This document shows, piece after piece, positions 8,708 through 16,738 of a DNA stretch of 50,032 bases. This DNA comes from Xenococcus sp. PCC 7305 (GTDB lineage: Bacteria > Cyanobacteriota > Cyanobacteriia > Cyanobacteriales > Xenococcaceae). The notes beneath the pieces are model-generated. The model did not search any database, was not told where the DNA came from, and saw nothing but the letters and a program-made list of their open reading frames with translations. Position numbers and translations under genes: made by a program. Positions within the stretch are counted from its first letter, which is position 1. The number at the start of each line of letters is the position of its first letter. The DNA is taken from the NCBI RefSeq assembly GCF_000332055.1, contig NZ_ALVZ01000196.1:1-50032 (forward strand), read 5' to 3'.

Positions 8708-9510
8708 AAGGAATTAGAGAAGCTGAGCAGTTGACGTTGGATCAGGCTCTGGAAAATCTCAGGCAAAAAGAAGATTTGGGTTTACGTTACTATGCTGCTT
8801 GGTGGTTGGGTAAATTTAGGGTTCAAGAACCAGAAGCTGTTGATCTTTTACTAGTGGCATTAGAGGATGAATCGGATCGCGCTCCTGATGGAGGATATCC
8901 TTTGCGACGTAATGCTGCTAGAGCTTTGGGTAAGTTGGGCAATAAAAAAGCGGTTCCTGCATTGATTCGATGTTTGGAATTTCCCGATTTTTATGTGCGG
9001 GAAGCTGCAGCTCAAGCTTTAGAGAATTTAGACGATCACCGTTGCGTTCCTTCTCTTGTTAAATTATTAGAAGGCGGCGTGGCTAAAGCAGAATTTGTGA
9101 CCGGAAAACCCCATTTAGTGGAACCTTGTGAAGCGGTGATCGAAGCTTTGGGAACGTTAAACGCCACAGAAGCGATCACATTTATTAAACCTTTTCTGGG
9201 GCATTCGGTGGCGAAGGTTAAATATGCAGCAGCTAGGGCAATGTATCAGTTGACTCGGGAAAATCAATATGGAGAAATTTTGATTCAAGCTCTATCGGTT
9301 GATGATTTGCAATTACGCCGTTCTGCTCTTATGGATTTGGCTGCGGTGGGTTATTTGCCAGCAGGGGCTGCGATCGCAGATACTTTAGCAGAGAACAGCA
9401 TGAAGTTAATTGCGCTTAAGGGCTTATTGGAAAAAAACCTCGATGCAAATTCTACCAAACTAACCCCAGAAAGTATCCAAATCATGGATTATATGGATTC
9501 TCTTTTATAA
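8695..9510 (+). CDS. cpcE: Phycocyanobilin lyase subunit CpcE
   Basis: Alpha-helical HEAT-repeat (E/F-type lyase) protein of 271 residues. Repeats such as LRYYAAWWLGKF, LRRNAARALGKLGNKKAVPALIRCL and VREAAAQALENLDDHRCVPSLVKLL are clear. With CpcF it attaches phycocyanobilin to Cys84 of CpcA. Its place after cpcBA and before cpcF is the usual one. The first residues (MRDEEG) are encoded by the 7-base repeat, and no other ATG is available nearby. The true N-terminus therefore rests on a start codon created by repeat units. Confidence 0.95.
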   Translation: MRDEEGIREAEQLTLDQALENLRQKEDLGLRYYAAWWLGKFRVQEPEAVDLLLVALEDESDRAPDGGYPLRRNAARALGKLGNKKAVPALIRCLEFPDFYVREAAAQALENLDDHRCVPSLVKLLEGGVAKAEFVTGKPHLVEPCEAVIEALGTLNATEAITFIKPFLGHSVAKVKYAAARAMYQLTRENQYGEILIQALSVDDLQLRRSALMDLAAVGYLPAGAAIADTLAENSMKLIALKGLLEKNLDANSTKLTPESIQIMDYMDSLL

Positions 9511-9529
9511 CTATCAGGGAAATTTACCT

Positions 9530-9557
9530 GTTCCCTGTTCCCTATTCCCTATTGCCT
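9530..9557 (+). repeat. 7-base tandem repeat between cpcE and cpcF
   Basis: Units GTTCCCT, GTTCCCT, ATTCCCT, ATTGCCT fill most of the 51-nt gap and end 4 nt before the cpcF ATG. CAGGGAA (9515-9521) can pair with TTCCCTG (9531-9537) across a 9-nt loop. No Shine-Dalgarno is visible for cpcF. Confidence 0.8.
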
Positions 9558-9561
9558 TAAA

Positions 9562-10182
9562 ATGATTAGTATTGAAAAACTTATTGAACATGTAAATAAA
9601 GCAGATTCTGCCGATGCCTTATTAGACGCGGTGGAAAATCTCGCCGATGCCAAATCAGAACTTGCCATTCCGACTTTAATTGAAGTTCTCGGTTTTAATA
9701 ATCCAGGGGCTGCTGTCGCTGCGGTAGAAGGTTTAATTAAAATTGGCGAATCTGCTGTTCCTCAGTTATTAGAAAATCTTGATACCTACAACTATGGAGC
9801 CAGAGCCTGGATGATTAGAGCTTTTGCGGGGATTGGCGATCCTGCGGCTTTAGATTTATTGCTGAAAGCTGCGGTCACGGATTTCTCCCAAAGCGTTCGT
9901 CGAGCAGCGGCTAGAGGTTTAGGCATCATCAATTGGTCAAAAGTTGCCCCTGAAAAAGTTGCTATTGCACAAGAACAAGCTCTGCAAACTTTATTTTTGG
10001 CAACGGAGGATGGAGAATGGATTGTTCGTTATGCTGCGATCACAGGTTTGCATTCTTTAGGCAATGAAACTCCCGAAAAGTTTCTGACTGCGATCGCAAA
10101 TAAACTGCGAGAAATATTGACCCAAGAGCCCGAAATAGTAGTCAAAGCAAGAATTCAATTGGCTCTAGAGCAATTAGGTTAA
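9562..10182 (+). CDS. cpcF: Phycocyanobilin lyase subunit CpcF
   Basis: HEAT-repeat partner of CpcE, 206 residues. Conserved elements include AIPTLIEVLGFNNPGAAVAAVEGL, YGARAWMIRAFAGIGDPAALDLL and VRRAAARGLGIINW. The CpcE/CpcF heterodimer both attaches and can transfer the alpha-84 bilin of phycocyanin. The gene follows cpcE by 51 nt and overlaps the end of a convergent membrane-protein gene by 4 nt. Start ATG 9562 lacks a visible Shine-Dalgarno. Confidence 0.94.
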   Translation: MISIEKLIEHVNKADSADALLDAVENLADAKSELAIPTLIEVLGFNNPGAAVAAVEGLIKIGESAVPQLLENLDTYNYGARAWMIRAFAGIGDPAALDLLLKAAVTDFSQSVRRAAARGLGIINWSKVAPEKVAIAQEQALQTLFLATEDGEWIVRYAAITGLHSLGNETPEKFLTAIANKLREILTQEPEIVVKARIQLALEQLG

Positions 10183-10487
10183 TTGGGTTTTTCTGGGCTA
10201 GATGAGGTTGCAGCCAACTCCAATAATCCGGCAAATCCTACGAAAAAAGTATATAGGCCATAGCGTAACGGTGGTTTGTCTTGGCGCCGAGCCTGAAAAG
10301 CTGCGATCGCGCCTTCAATCAAATGAGCCAGCAAAGCAAGACTTCCTAACCATAATATGGGGTAAAGCTTATTGGGCAATAGACCATCTGTAAATCTCAA
10401 ATACAGGTACCAAATTTCTAGACCCAAAGCAGAAGTGATTAAAATAGTAGATGCAATCTTAATTAGGTATAATAATTTCTGTCTCAT
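10179..10487 (-). CDS. Small conserved membrane protein
   Basis: A 102-residue protein with three or four predicted membrane segments (KIASTILITSALGLEIWYLYL, ILWLGSLALLAHLIEGAIAAF, YGLYTFFVGFAGLLELAA). ATG 10487 is chosen because the longer frame starts with TTG at 10538 and would overlap the divergent methyltransferase. No catalytic motif is visible, and I know no function for this type of cyanobacterial protein. It overlaps the cpcF stop by 4 nt and is divergent from the methyltransferase. Confidence 0.7.
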   Translation of the reverse strand: MRQKLLYLIKIASTILITSALGLEIWYLYLRFTDGLLPNKLYPILWLGSLALLAHLIEGAIAAFQARRQDKPPLRYGLYTFFVGFAGLLELAATSSSPEKPN

Positions 10488-10531
10488 TTTATAATACTTA
10501 TTTGGAAATACTTTATTTATTGGAACATATT

Positions 10532-11356
10532 GTGACAATTTACGATAATCCGGTCATATCGTCTTTTTTAAGTTTAATTGTCGGTCTATTTATCGGAAAA
10601 GATAACCTCAGATTACATGATGTGCTTGATTGGGAACAAGCTGGCGATCGCTTTAAAGTTGGAGAACTTGAGTATCCTGAATATTATCTTCACCAAAATT
10701 TCCACGGAATCCCCCAAGGTTATCTCAATAAGATAGCCCCTGTAACCTATGATGCCGTAACCAGGTTCGCCGCACCACCCCATGAAATCAAGTTACGACA
10801 ACAAGCCATTTCCAAGATTAAAGGTAAACCACAAAGAATTCTCGATCTAGGCTGTGGAACTGGAAGTTCAACTTTAATGTTAAAACAAGCTTTTCCCGAG
10901 GCTGAAGTTGTCGGCTTGGATTTATCACCACAGATGCTGTTGATGGCAGAACACAAAGGGAGTAAAAATAAGTTAGCAATTAAATGGCAACAGGGACTAG
11001 CCGAAGCGACAAGTTTCCCTGACGAGAATTTTGATCTGATATCCGTTGCTTTTTTGTTTCACGAAACTCCAGTACATATTTCCCAAGCAATCTTGCGAGA
11101 ATGTTTGCGATTACTCACTTTAGGGGGACAAATAGTGATTCTGGATGGTAATCAGCAGAGACTGCGCCATACCAATTGGTTAATTAGACTTTTTCATGAG
11201 CCTTATTCCCAAGCTTATGCCGCGGAAAACATTGATAATTGGATGCAAAGTTTAGGATATAAAGAAGTCGAAACCAATTATATAGGTTGGATTTCCCAGC
11301 TGACTACTGGCTTTAAAATCCTGACAGAAAGTCGTATTTTGAATGAAAACTCTTAA
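10532..11356 (+). CDS. Class I SAM-dependent methyltransferase
   Basis: Rossmann-fold methyltransferase with motif I ILDLGCGTGSST near residue 105, the acidic strand-2 end VVGLDLSPQML, and motif IV-like FDLISVAFLFHE. The N-terminus (after the start VTIYDNPV) has one short hydrophobic segment, so the protein may be membrane-associated. The start is uncertain: the GTG at 10532 is preferred on similarity of the first residues to cyanobacterial relatives as I remember them, while TTG 10502 would add ten residues. Substrate unknown; lipids or quinones are plausible for this broad family. It overlaps the convergent nblA stop by 4 nt. Confidence 0.82.
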   Translation: MTIYDNPVISSFLSLIVGLFIGKDNLRLHDVLDWEQAGDRFKVGELEYPEYYLHQNFHGIPQGYLNKIAPVTYDAVTRFAAPPHEIKLRQQAISKIKGKPQRILDLGCGTGSSTLMLKQAFPEAEVVGLDLSPQMLLMAEHKGSKNKLAIKWQQGLAEATSFPDENFDLISVAFLFHETPVHISQAILRECLRLLTLGGQIVILDGNQQRLRHTNWLIRLFHEPYSQAYAAENIDNWMQSLGYKEVETNYIGWISQLTTGFKILTESRILNENS

Positions 11357-11538
11357 AGATAACAGCTTTTGAATAAATCTCGGCACAAATTATCTTTAAC
11401 CATCATTTGACGAAAAGCCTCAAATAAATATTCTTTAGCTTGTTCTAAGGACATGTTCTCTATATCCTTTCTTAATACTTCTAACTGGAACTGTTGCTCT
11501 AGAGAAAGTTGACCTATGTTCTTATCATTGTTATTCAT
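11353..11538 (-). CDS. nblA: Phycobilisome degradation adaptor NblA (copy 1)
   Basis: A 61-residue helical-hairpin protein with the NblA signature SLEQQFQLEVLRKDIENMSLEQAKEYL read as two adjoining blocks, followed by FRQMMVKDNL. NblA bridges phycobiliproteins and the Clp protease so that antennae are dismantled during nitrogen or sulfur starvation. AAAGGAG precedes the ATG. The C-terminus (CRDLFKSCYL) has two cysteines and differs from the more usual HLLKH ending of the second copy at 21705. It lies at the end of the phycocyanin block on the opposite strand. No GTA-N8-TAC site was seen upstream. Confidence 0.92.
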   Translation of the reverse strand: MNNNDKNIGQLSLEQQFQLEVLRKDIENMSLEQAKEYLFEAFRQMMVKDNLCRDLFKSCYL

Positions 11539-12028
11539 GATGTGGCTCCTTTATTTATCGTAGATATTGTTGTAGCTGTAACATCAACGATTCTCAATTT
11601 TAGGAGCTGACAATAATTTCTGTGCTTAGAAAATCGTGATACCCATTAGAGAGAATCTAGACGTTAATAGCCATCTTTGGTTCCAAGTTTTCATGATGAA
11701 CTATCTATTGTTTAAATCGAGTTGTTACTGGATAGTGATCGAGAAGTTCTATATTAGAAATCCGCTCTAATAGAAAACTTGCTTGTTTGATGTCATAATG
11801 CTTATTTAATTGTTGCCCAACAAACAAGAACGTTATTTTGATACCTAGTGATATTATAGCAATTTTTTGATTTTCGATAATTATTAGGTCTTCAATTTAT
11901 TAATTAAAGGTGTGGCTATCCGCATTAATAAGCAATTTTTTGCACAAAAAACTACCTGAAGAGGGGAATAATGGAAGATGAAAAGATAAAAACAGAGATA
12001 TTGATGTGGATTTCCAGTTTATTTCCTA
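11539..12028 (-). other. 490-nt gap upstream of nblA copy 1
   Basis: AT-rich sequence with no convincing complete gene. A stop-free stretch of about 63 codons without an ATG runs leftward, ending at a TAG at 11705-11707 (last residues VTTRFKQ). It may be a gene remnant or chance. The nblA promoter must lie here, but no clear -35/-10 pair stands out. Confidence 0.5.
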
Positions 12029-13186
12029 TTATTTATTTTGAAAAAGATTCATGAATTTACGGTCTATATAGTCTTTCCCAAGCCAGAGCCAAGAGGATTG
12101 CCAACCCCAAAATCCCCAAGATGCGATCGCTTTTTTATCTCCAGTTCCAATGAGAGCTAAATATCTTTTTTGGGGGGCATAAGAGATTAAAGCTTGTCCT
12201 GTAATCAGATTTTGCCAATTTTTAAAAAGTGGTGGGCCTTGTCGTACGGCAAACACTCCAGCTTTGGGACGAGTATGGTTTTGCATCGTCGCGATATCGC
12301 CCGTAGCAAATACATGGGGATGGGAAATAGAGCATAAACTATCTTTTACTAAGATAAAACCTTGGCTATCTGTGGCTAATTGAGATTGTTTGATCCATTG
12401 GGGAGCTGAGGCTTGAGTTACCCAAAAGAGGTAATCATAATCAATATTCTCATCATGATCACAAATAACATGAGATGAAGTAACTTCAGTAACTTGAGTT
12501 TTTAAATGTAATCTAACTTCTGCTTTGACCAAAATCTTTTGTAAATGTTGACTCACCCAAGGATTATGTCCAGATAATAATTTATCTCCTCGATGAATTA
12601 AAGATATTTGTAATTTATCGGCATAATTTTTCCCCATTTCCCCAAGCAAACGCGATCGCATATTTAAAGCTAGCTCAACCCCTCCTGCTCCACCTCCGAC
12701 AATTATTAGCTTGATGGCAGATTGGGGCTTATCTTTGGCTTTTTCTAGTAAATTTTCCCAGGCATCTAGGAATTGCGGCACGGGTTTAGCAGGTATTGCA
12801 TGGTCAGAGGCCCCAGGAACCGTCATTCTATTGGGAGTGCTACCAATATCAATAGATAGGTAGTCAAAACTTATGGGTTGATGATTTTGACAAATAACTT
12901 GATTATGAGCCAAATTTAGGGCGATCGCGCGATCGATGATTAGATCTGCCCCAACTCTTTGACAAAGGTTAAGCAAGTCAATATGAGTTTCTTCGTAGCT
13001 ATAGAAGCCAGCAACATGACCAGGTAGCATTCCTGAATAGGGAGTTTGCTGCACATCACTAATTAGGGTTATTTTGACGTATGGTAGTGGTTTAGCGATC
13101 CAGAGATTGAGTGCGATCGCATGAGAATGACCTCCGCCTATTAGAACGAGATGGGGAAATTGGTGCGTAGAGTAGGATTGTTCCAT
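12029..13186 (-). CDS. FAD/NAD(P) oxidoreductase resembling the N-terminal half of SelD fusions
   Basis: A 385-residue flavoprotein of the type II NADH dehydrogenase fold. The FAD-binding motif is GGGHSHA (17-23), the second nucleotide site is IIVGGGAGGVELAL, and the FAD-contact motif HVFATGDIA is near the end. PYSGMLPGHVAGFYSYEETHID and GVFAVRQGPPLF are typical of the oxidoreductase domain that, in many cyanobacteria, is fused to selenide water dikinase. Here the chain ends right after the domain-closing IDRKFM, and no SelD sequence follows. ATG 13186 is preferred over the TTG at 13309, because the extra 41 residues do not resemble the family. Activity is likely NAD(P)H oxidation, acceptor unknown. 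Confidence 0.85.
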   Translation of the reverse strand: MEQSYSTHQFPHLVLIGGGHSHAIALNLWIAKPLPYVKITLISDVQQTPYSGMLPGHVAGFYSYEETHIDLLNLCQRVGADLIIDRAIALNLAHNQVICQNHQPISFDYLSIDIGSTPNRMTVPGASDHAIPAKPVPQFLDAWENLLEKAKDKPQSAIKLIIVGGGAGGVELALNMRSRLLGEMGKNYADKLQISLIHRGDKLLSGHNPWVSQHLQKILVKAEVRLHLKTQVTEVTSSHVICDHDENIDYDYLFWVTQASAPQWIKQSQLATDSQGFILVKDSLCSISHPHVFATGDIATMQNHTRPKAGVFAVRQGPPLFKNWQNLITGQALISYAPQKRYLALIGTGDKKAIASWGFWGWQSSWLWLGKDYIDRKFMNLFQNK

Positions 13187-13350
13187 TCTGGTGAAAAATA
13201 GATGGGGCTTTAGGGATTTAGGGAATTGAGGTGATTTATTAACTGGTGTTGCTGAATCCAGAAATGATTTGGCATAAATTGTATGATTGAGTTGTCTTAG
13301 CAAAAGCAAAAAAGCCTAGAAGTGCTGGTGATTATACAGGAAACAAAGAA

Positions 13351-13566
13351 ATGAGTTCAGAAACAAAATCTTATGAAGCACAAATGCTGGGACAGCTCAT
13401 TAAAAATGCAGAATCAATTGCTGTTGTGAAGGAAAAACTTAGTGTAGTCGAAGAAAAACTTACCAAGGTTGAAGCTACGGCAAATCGAGCTGAATGGTGG
13501 TTGAGGTTTATTGCTGGGGCGGTAGTTTTGTCTTTTTTTAAGGAACAATTGATAAGCTTTTTTTGA
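13351..13566 (+). CDS. Small coiled-coil protein with C-terminal membrane anchor
   Basis: A 71-residue protein with a heptad-like helix (VVKEKLSVVEEKLTKVEATANRAE) followed by a hydrophobic segment (WLRFIAGAVVLSFF) and a short tail. This layout resembles small XhlA-like or holin-associated proteins, but similarity is only architectural. AGGAAAC lies upstream of the ATG. It is divergent from the flavoprotein gene and precedes a decayed Roco gene. Function unknown. Confidence 0.65.
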   Translation: MSSETKSYEAQMLGQLIKNAESIAVVKEKLSVVEEKLTKVEATANRAEWWLRFIAGAVVLSFFKEQLISFF

Positions 13567-13673
13567 AGTTTGTGGCAACAGATGGCGAATATAAGATTTA
13601 AGTTCGCATAGTCATTGGGGTTTGTTAAGATGAAGGGTGAGATTAAAAATTTGATGTAGTGGGAGAGATTAAG

Positions 13674-13870
13674 GTGCGGGATGATATTCTACAAAAAATC
13701 AAAGAAGCAAAAGAAAACCAACTAGAAGAACTCGATTTAAGCAATTAAAGAATATTTCGAGCAATTGGAGGAGGGACAAGATTATATTTATGAAGCTAAA
13801 TTGCTCATCGTTGGGGAAGGCGGAGCAGGCAAAACAACCCTCTTCCCCAGAATTGCTATATTAACTAAAA
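13674..13870 (+). pseudogene. Remnant of a Roco (LRR-Roc GTPase) gene
   Basis: Two short frames in succession. The first (GTG 13674 to TAA 13748) reads a typical start of a leucine-rich-repeat protein and ends QLEELDLSN. The second, in another frame from 13750, reads EYFEQLEEGQDYIYEAKLL and continues into a P-loop IVGEGGAGKTTL (about 13801-13842), matching the beginning of the Roc GTPase domain of bacterial Roco proteins. The LRR array between them and everything after the P-loop are missing, and the map gene starts at 13892. The locus is therefore a deletion-frameshift remnant. Assignment rests on the LRR and P-loop motifs together. Confidence 0.75.
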
Positions 13871-13891
13871 GCTATAACTTGCGTCTGCTAC

Positions 13892-14734
13892 ATGAATTTT
13901 CTGACTAATCTGCTATCACCCAAAACTAAATCCCCAGCCAAATCAACAGGACTTCCTCCCTTAAAAAGAGATCCTCGGGGAATACATATTAAGTCAGCTC
14001 CCGAAATTGAAAAGATGCGTCATTCAGGAAAGATTGTCGCCACCGTACTTAGGGAAATCGCATCATTCGCTAAACCTGGTATGACTACAGCTGAACTCGA
14101 TGAATATGCCGAGGCCAGGATTCGGGAATTGGGAGCAACTCCTAGCTTTAAAGGTTATTATGGCTTTCCCGGCTCTATTTGCGCTTGTCTCAATCATGAA
14201 GTGGTTCATGGCATTCCTAGTGCGAAGAAAGTTATTCGCCAAGGAGATCTGCTAAAAGTAGATACAGGAGCCTATTGCGATGGGTTTCACGGTGATTCCT
14301 GTATCACGATCGCTGTGGGAAAAGTTTCCAAATCCGCAGCCAAGTTAACGAAAATTGCTGAAGAATGTTTATATAAAGGAATTGAACAGGTCAAAGCTGG
14401 TAACTATTTAATGGATATTGCTGGGGCGATCGAAGATCATGCTCAAGCCCATGGTTATACTATTGTAGAAAACTATACTGGTCACGGAGTAGGCAAAAAT
14501 CTCCACGAACCGCCTTCGGTGTTCAACTTCCGCACTCGCGAACTAGAAAATGTCAAACTAAAAGCAGGCATGACCTTAGCGATCGAACCAATTGTTAATG
14601 CTGGCTCTAAGCATACTAAGACTTTGCGCGATCGCTGGATGGTCGTCACTGTTGATAATAATCTCTCGGCACAGTTTGAGCATACTGTGTTAGTAACTAA
14701 TGATGGTTATGAAATTCTTACTGATCGTAATTAA
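13892..14734 (+). CDS. map: Methionine aminopeptidase, type I
   Basis: Removes the N-terminal methionine from nascent proteins, 280 residues. The five metal ligands of the pita-bread fold are visible: D124 and D135 ([13 protein letters not shown]), H198 (GHGVG), E232 (AIEP) and E263 (QFEHT). An N-terminal extension of about 30 residues (rich in K, S, P) precedes the catalytic domain. The first bases of the frame overlap the tail of the Roco remnant, so the first residues may derive from that locus. The alternative start is an internal methionine such as MRHSGKIV. Cyanobacteria usually have several map genes. Confidence 0.94.
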   Translation: MNFLTNLLSPKTKSPAKSTGLPPLKRDPRGIHIKSAPEIEKMRHSGKIVATVLREIASFAKPGMTTAELDEYAEARIRELGATPSFKGYYGFPGSICACLNHEVVHGIPSAKKVIRQGDLLKVDTGAYCDGFHGDSCITIAVGKVSKSAAKLTKIAEECLYKGIEQVKAGNYLMDIAGAIEDHAQAHGYTIVENYTGHGVGKNLHEPPSVFNFRTRELENVKLKAGMTLAIEPIVNAGSKHTKTLRDRWMVVTVDNNLSAQFEHTVLVTNDGYEILTDRN

Positions 14735-14737
14735 TGA

Positions 14738-14779
14738 GGGCAGAGGGCAGATGGCAGAGGGCAGATGGCAGATGGCATG
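14738..14779 (+). repeat. 7-base tandem repeat at the moaA start
   Basis: Six gapless units of (G/T)GGCA(G/T)(A/G) pattern: GGGCAGA, GGGCAGA, TGGCAGA, GGGCAGA, TGGCAGA, TGGCATG. The tract begins 3 nt after the map stop and ends in the moaA start region. The ATG at 14777-14779 is part of the last unit. Confidence 0.85.
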
Positions 14780-15769
14780 ATGAATAAGATTGATTATTTG
14801 CGCATTAGCTTAATCGATAAATGCAACTTTCGTTGTCAATACTGTATGCCAGAAGGTTCTGAGCTCGATTATCTTCTGCAACAGGAACTATTAACCAATC
14901 GAGAAATTATTACCCTAATTCAAGAATTATTTATTCCTTTAGGATTTACCAAATTTCGTTTGACTGGTGGTGAGCCTTTGCTGCGCCCCGGACTGGCTGA
15001 ATTAGTCCGAGAAATTGCTAACTTGCCCCAAACAAGGGATTTGGCCATGACCACTAATGGTTTTTTGTTGGCCAAGATGGCGCGATCGCTTTACGATGCC
15101 GGTCTAAGAAGAATCAATATTAGTCTAGATTCTCTCAACCCCGAAACTTTTGATCGCATTATTGGCAATCGGGGACGTAGCCGCTGGCAGCAAACTTGGG
15201 AAGGCATTACCGCAGCCCATCAAGTAGGATTTGACCCTTTAAAACTCAATATAGTAATTATTCCTGGAGTCAATGACAGCGAAATCCTAGATTTAGCCGC
15301 TTTAACCATAGAGCGCAATTGGCATGTGCGGTTTATCGAATTTATGCCCATTGGGAATTCCGAACTATTTAGCGAACGAGCTTGGATTCCCTCGGAAGAT
15401 CTGCGATCGCAGATTCGCGATCGCTGGGGTTTGTCAGAGTCTCAAGTAACAGGCAATGGCCCGGCTGATATCTTTCAAATTCCAGATGCGAAGGGCACTT
15501 TAGGTTTTATCTCTCAGATGTCCGAGTGTTTTTGCGACCGCTGTAATCGGGTTAGACTATCTGCTGATGGTTGGTTGCGTCCTTGTCTACTCAACGAAAC
15601 AGGACAAATCGACCTTAAAACAGCTTTGCGTCAGGGAACAAGCCTAGACAAATTACAAGAACAAGTTCGACAACTAATTTTGCTCAAACCAGAAATCAAT
15701 TTCAAGCAGAGAGAATCTGGTACAAACACGGGGACTTATACTCGCACAATGTCTCAAATTGGTGGTTAA
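14777..15769 (+). CDS. moaA: GTP 3',8-cyclase (molybdenum cofactor synthesis)
   Basis: Radical SAM enzyme that, with MoaC, converts GTP to cyclic pyranopterin phosphate. The first 4Fe-4S motif is C16-x3-C20-x2-C23 (CNFRCQYC), and the second cluster ligands are in [31 protein letters not shown] and [11 protein letters not shown] are conserved. ATG 14777 or 14780 gives the normal N-terminus [11 protein letters not shown]. An in-frame ATG at 14765 would add four residues read from the 7-base repeat. The usual C-terminal GG is nearly at the end (QIGG), as required for function. It follows map, but the repeat lies between. Confidence 0.95.
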   Translation: MMNKIDYLRISLIDKCNFRCQYCMPEGSELDYLLQQELLTNREIITLIQELFIPLGFTKFRLTGGEPLLRPGLAELVREIANLPQTRDLAMTTNGFLLAKMARSLYDAGLRRINISLDSLNPETFDRIIGNRGRSRWQQTWEGITAAHQVGFDPLKLNIVIIPGVNDSEILDLAALTIERNWHVRFIEFMPIGNSELFSERAWIPSEDLRSQIRDRWGLSESQVTGNGPADIFQIPDAKGTLGFISQMSECFCDRCNRVRLSADGWLRPCLLNETGQIDLKTALRQGTSLDKLQEQVRQLILLKPEINFKQRESGTNTGTYTRTMSQIGG

Positions 15770-15949
15770 TGACTTAGAGAACATCAGCAATAAAACCTGA
15801 ATCGGCTAAAAGACTCAGTACTTTACCAGAATTTGATGATTTAGAGCTCAAAGTTCATGGGAAATAAACATGAATTGAATTCGAGCAGGTAATAATTAAT
15901 TAAGTGAATCAACCCAATAGTTATTTATAAAAAGAATTTTTTTATTATT

Positions 15950-16459
15950 ATGTCTATTTCTAATTTTCTTAAAGTTTTCTCTGTTAGTTGTTTAGCTATT
16001 GCCAATTGCTCAGTCAGTTCCATTGCCCAAGCAGCTGATGCAAATGTGATCGAGCTTACTTATTCTGCGGCACAATTTCAATGTGGTGAAGGCAATGAAC
16101 TAGTTGATATTCAAGTCAATGTCTATCGTAATAGTCAATTTGTCCAAACATTATCAGTAGAGGATAGTGTTTATTTACCAATTAATTCTTTTGATGATTT
16201 AACTTTTCAATATAATTTCATTGATGCCGAATGTGCTCCCATCGACAACCCAGAAGAAATGGTCTTAGCTCCTGAAGATCCGGTTCCTGATTTAGCAGGT
16301 GTCTATGAGCAAGATTCTCTCCAAGAGATACTAGACGGACTTAATGAGTACGAAGAACTTTTTATCGTGGAACTCGGTACTAGTGATTCTGAGAGTTCTG
16401 CTTATGATTTTCAAGATGTGGTGATGCTCATCAATAATAAACCGGCATTTTCCGATTAA
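15950..16459 (+). CDS. Secreted acidic protein of unknown function
   Basis: A 169-residue protein with a clear signal peptide: a short N-region, the hydrophobic stretch FSVSCLAIANCSVSSIA, and a likely cleavage after AQA. The mature part is acidic, with two cysteines (FQCGEG and DAECAP) that could form a disulfide, and reads like a beta-rich domain (VDIQVNVYRNSQFVQTL). No known motif recognised. No Shine-Dalgarno is visible before ATG 15950. Probably periplasmic or outer-surface. Confidence 0.7.
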   Translation: MSISNFLKVFSVSCLAIANCSVSSIAQAADANVIELTYSAAQFQCGEGNELVDIQVNVYRNSQFVQTLSVEDSVYLPINSFDDLTFQYNFIDAECAPIDNPEEMVLAPEDPVPDLAGVYEQDSLQEILDGLNEYEELFIVELGTSDSESSAYDFQDVVMLINNKPAFSD

Positions 16460-16490
16460 ATCACTGTCTTAAAAATACACAAAACCATAT

Positions 16491-16529
16491 TTAGCGATCG
16501 CAGAGTTCTGGCTTAAAGGCGATCGCTAA
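16491..16529. repeat. Inverted pair of HIP1 octamers
   Basis: TTAGCGATCGC (16491-16501) and GCGATCGCTAA (16519-16529) are perfect inverted copies around a 17-nt loop, 31 nt after the secreted-protein gene. Each arm contains the HIP1 octamer GCGATCGC. It could serve as a bidirectional stem-loop but has no T run. Confidence 0.7.
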
Positions 16530-16724
16530 TTCTGTAGTGAGGAAACCACCACTTTAATTTTTGTTAAGTAAAAAACTAATAATAGAAATAGATTGAGAAG
16601 TAAGTTCTGCAACAATAGGGAAAAAGCTTAAAGCAAATCTAGGCTAATCAATTGCTAATATTCAGAGCTTAGAACTTATGGCCCACAGCTATTGCTCGCA
16701 AAGCGATTTTAATTCTGTCCACTA

Positions 16725-16730
16725 AGGAGG
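16725..16730 (+). promoter_or_regulatory. Strong Shine-Dalgarno deciding a TTG start
   Basis: AAGGAGG ending at 16730 is a full-length anti-16S match 8 nt upstream of TTG 16739. No ATG lies at a suitable place, so it fixes the start of the site-2 protease gene. Confidence 0.75.
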
Positions 16731-16738
16731 ACAATCTT

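Noticed and set aside
13186-13309. N-terminal 41-residue extension of the flavoprotein
   Set aside because: It would use a TTG start, lacks similarity to the family and contains a sequence (GGTGTTGCTGAATCC) that looks like noncoding repeat.
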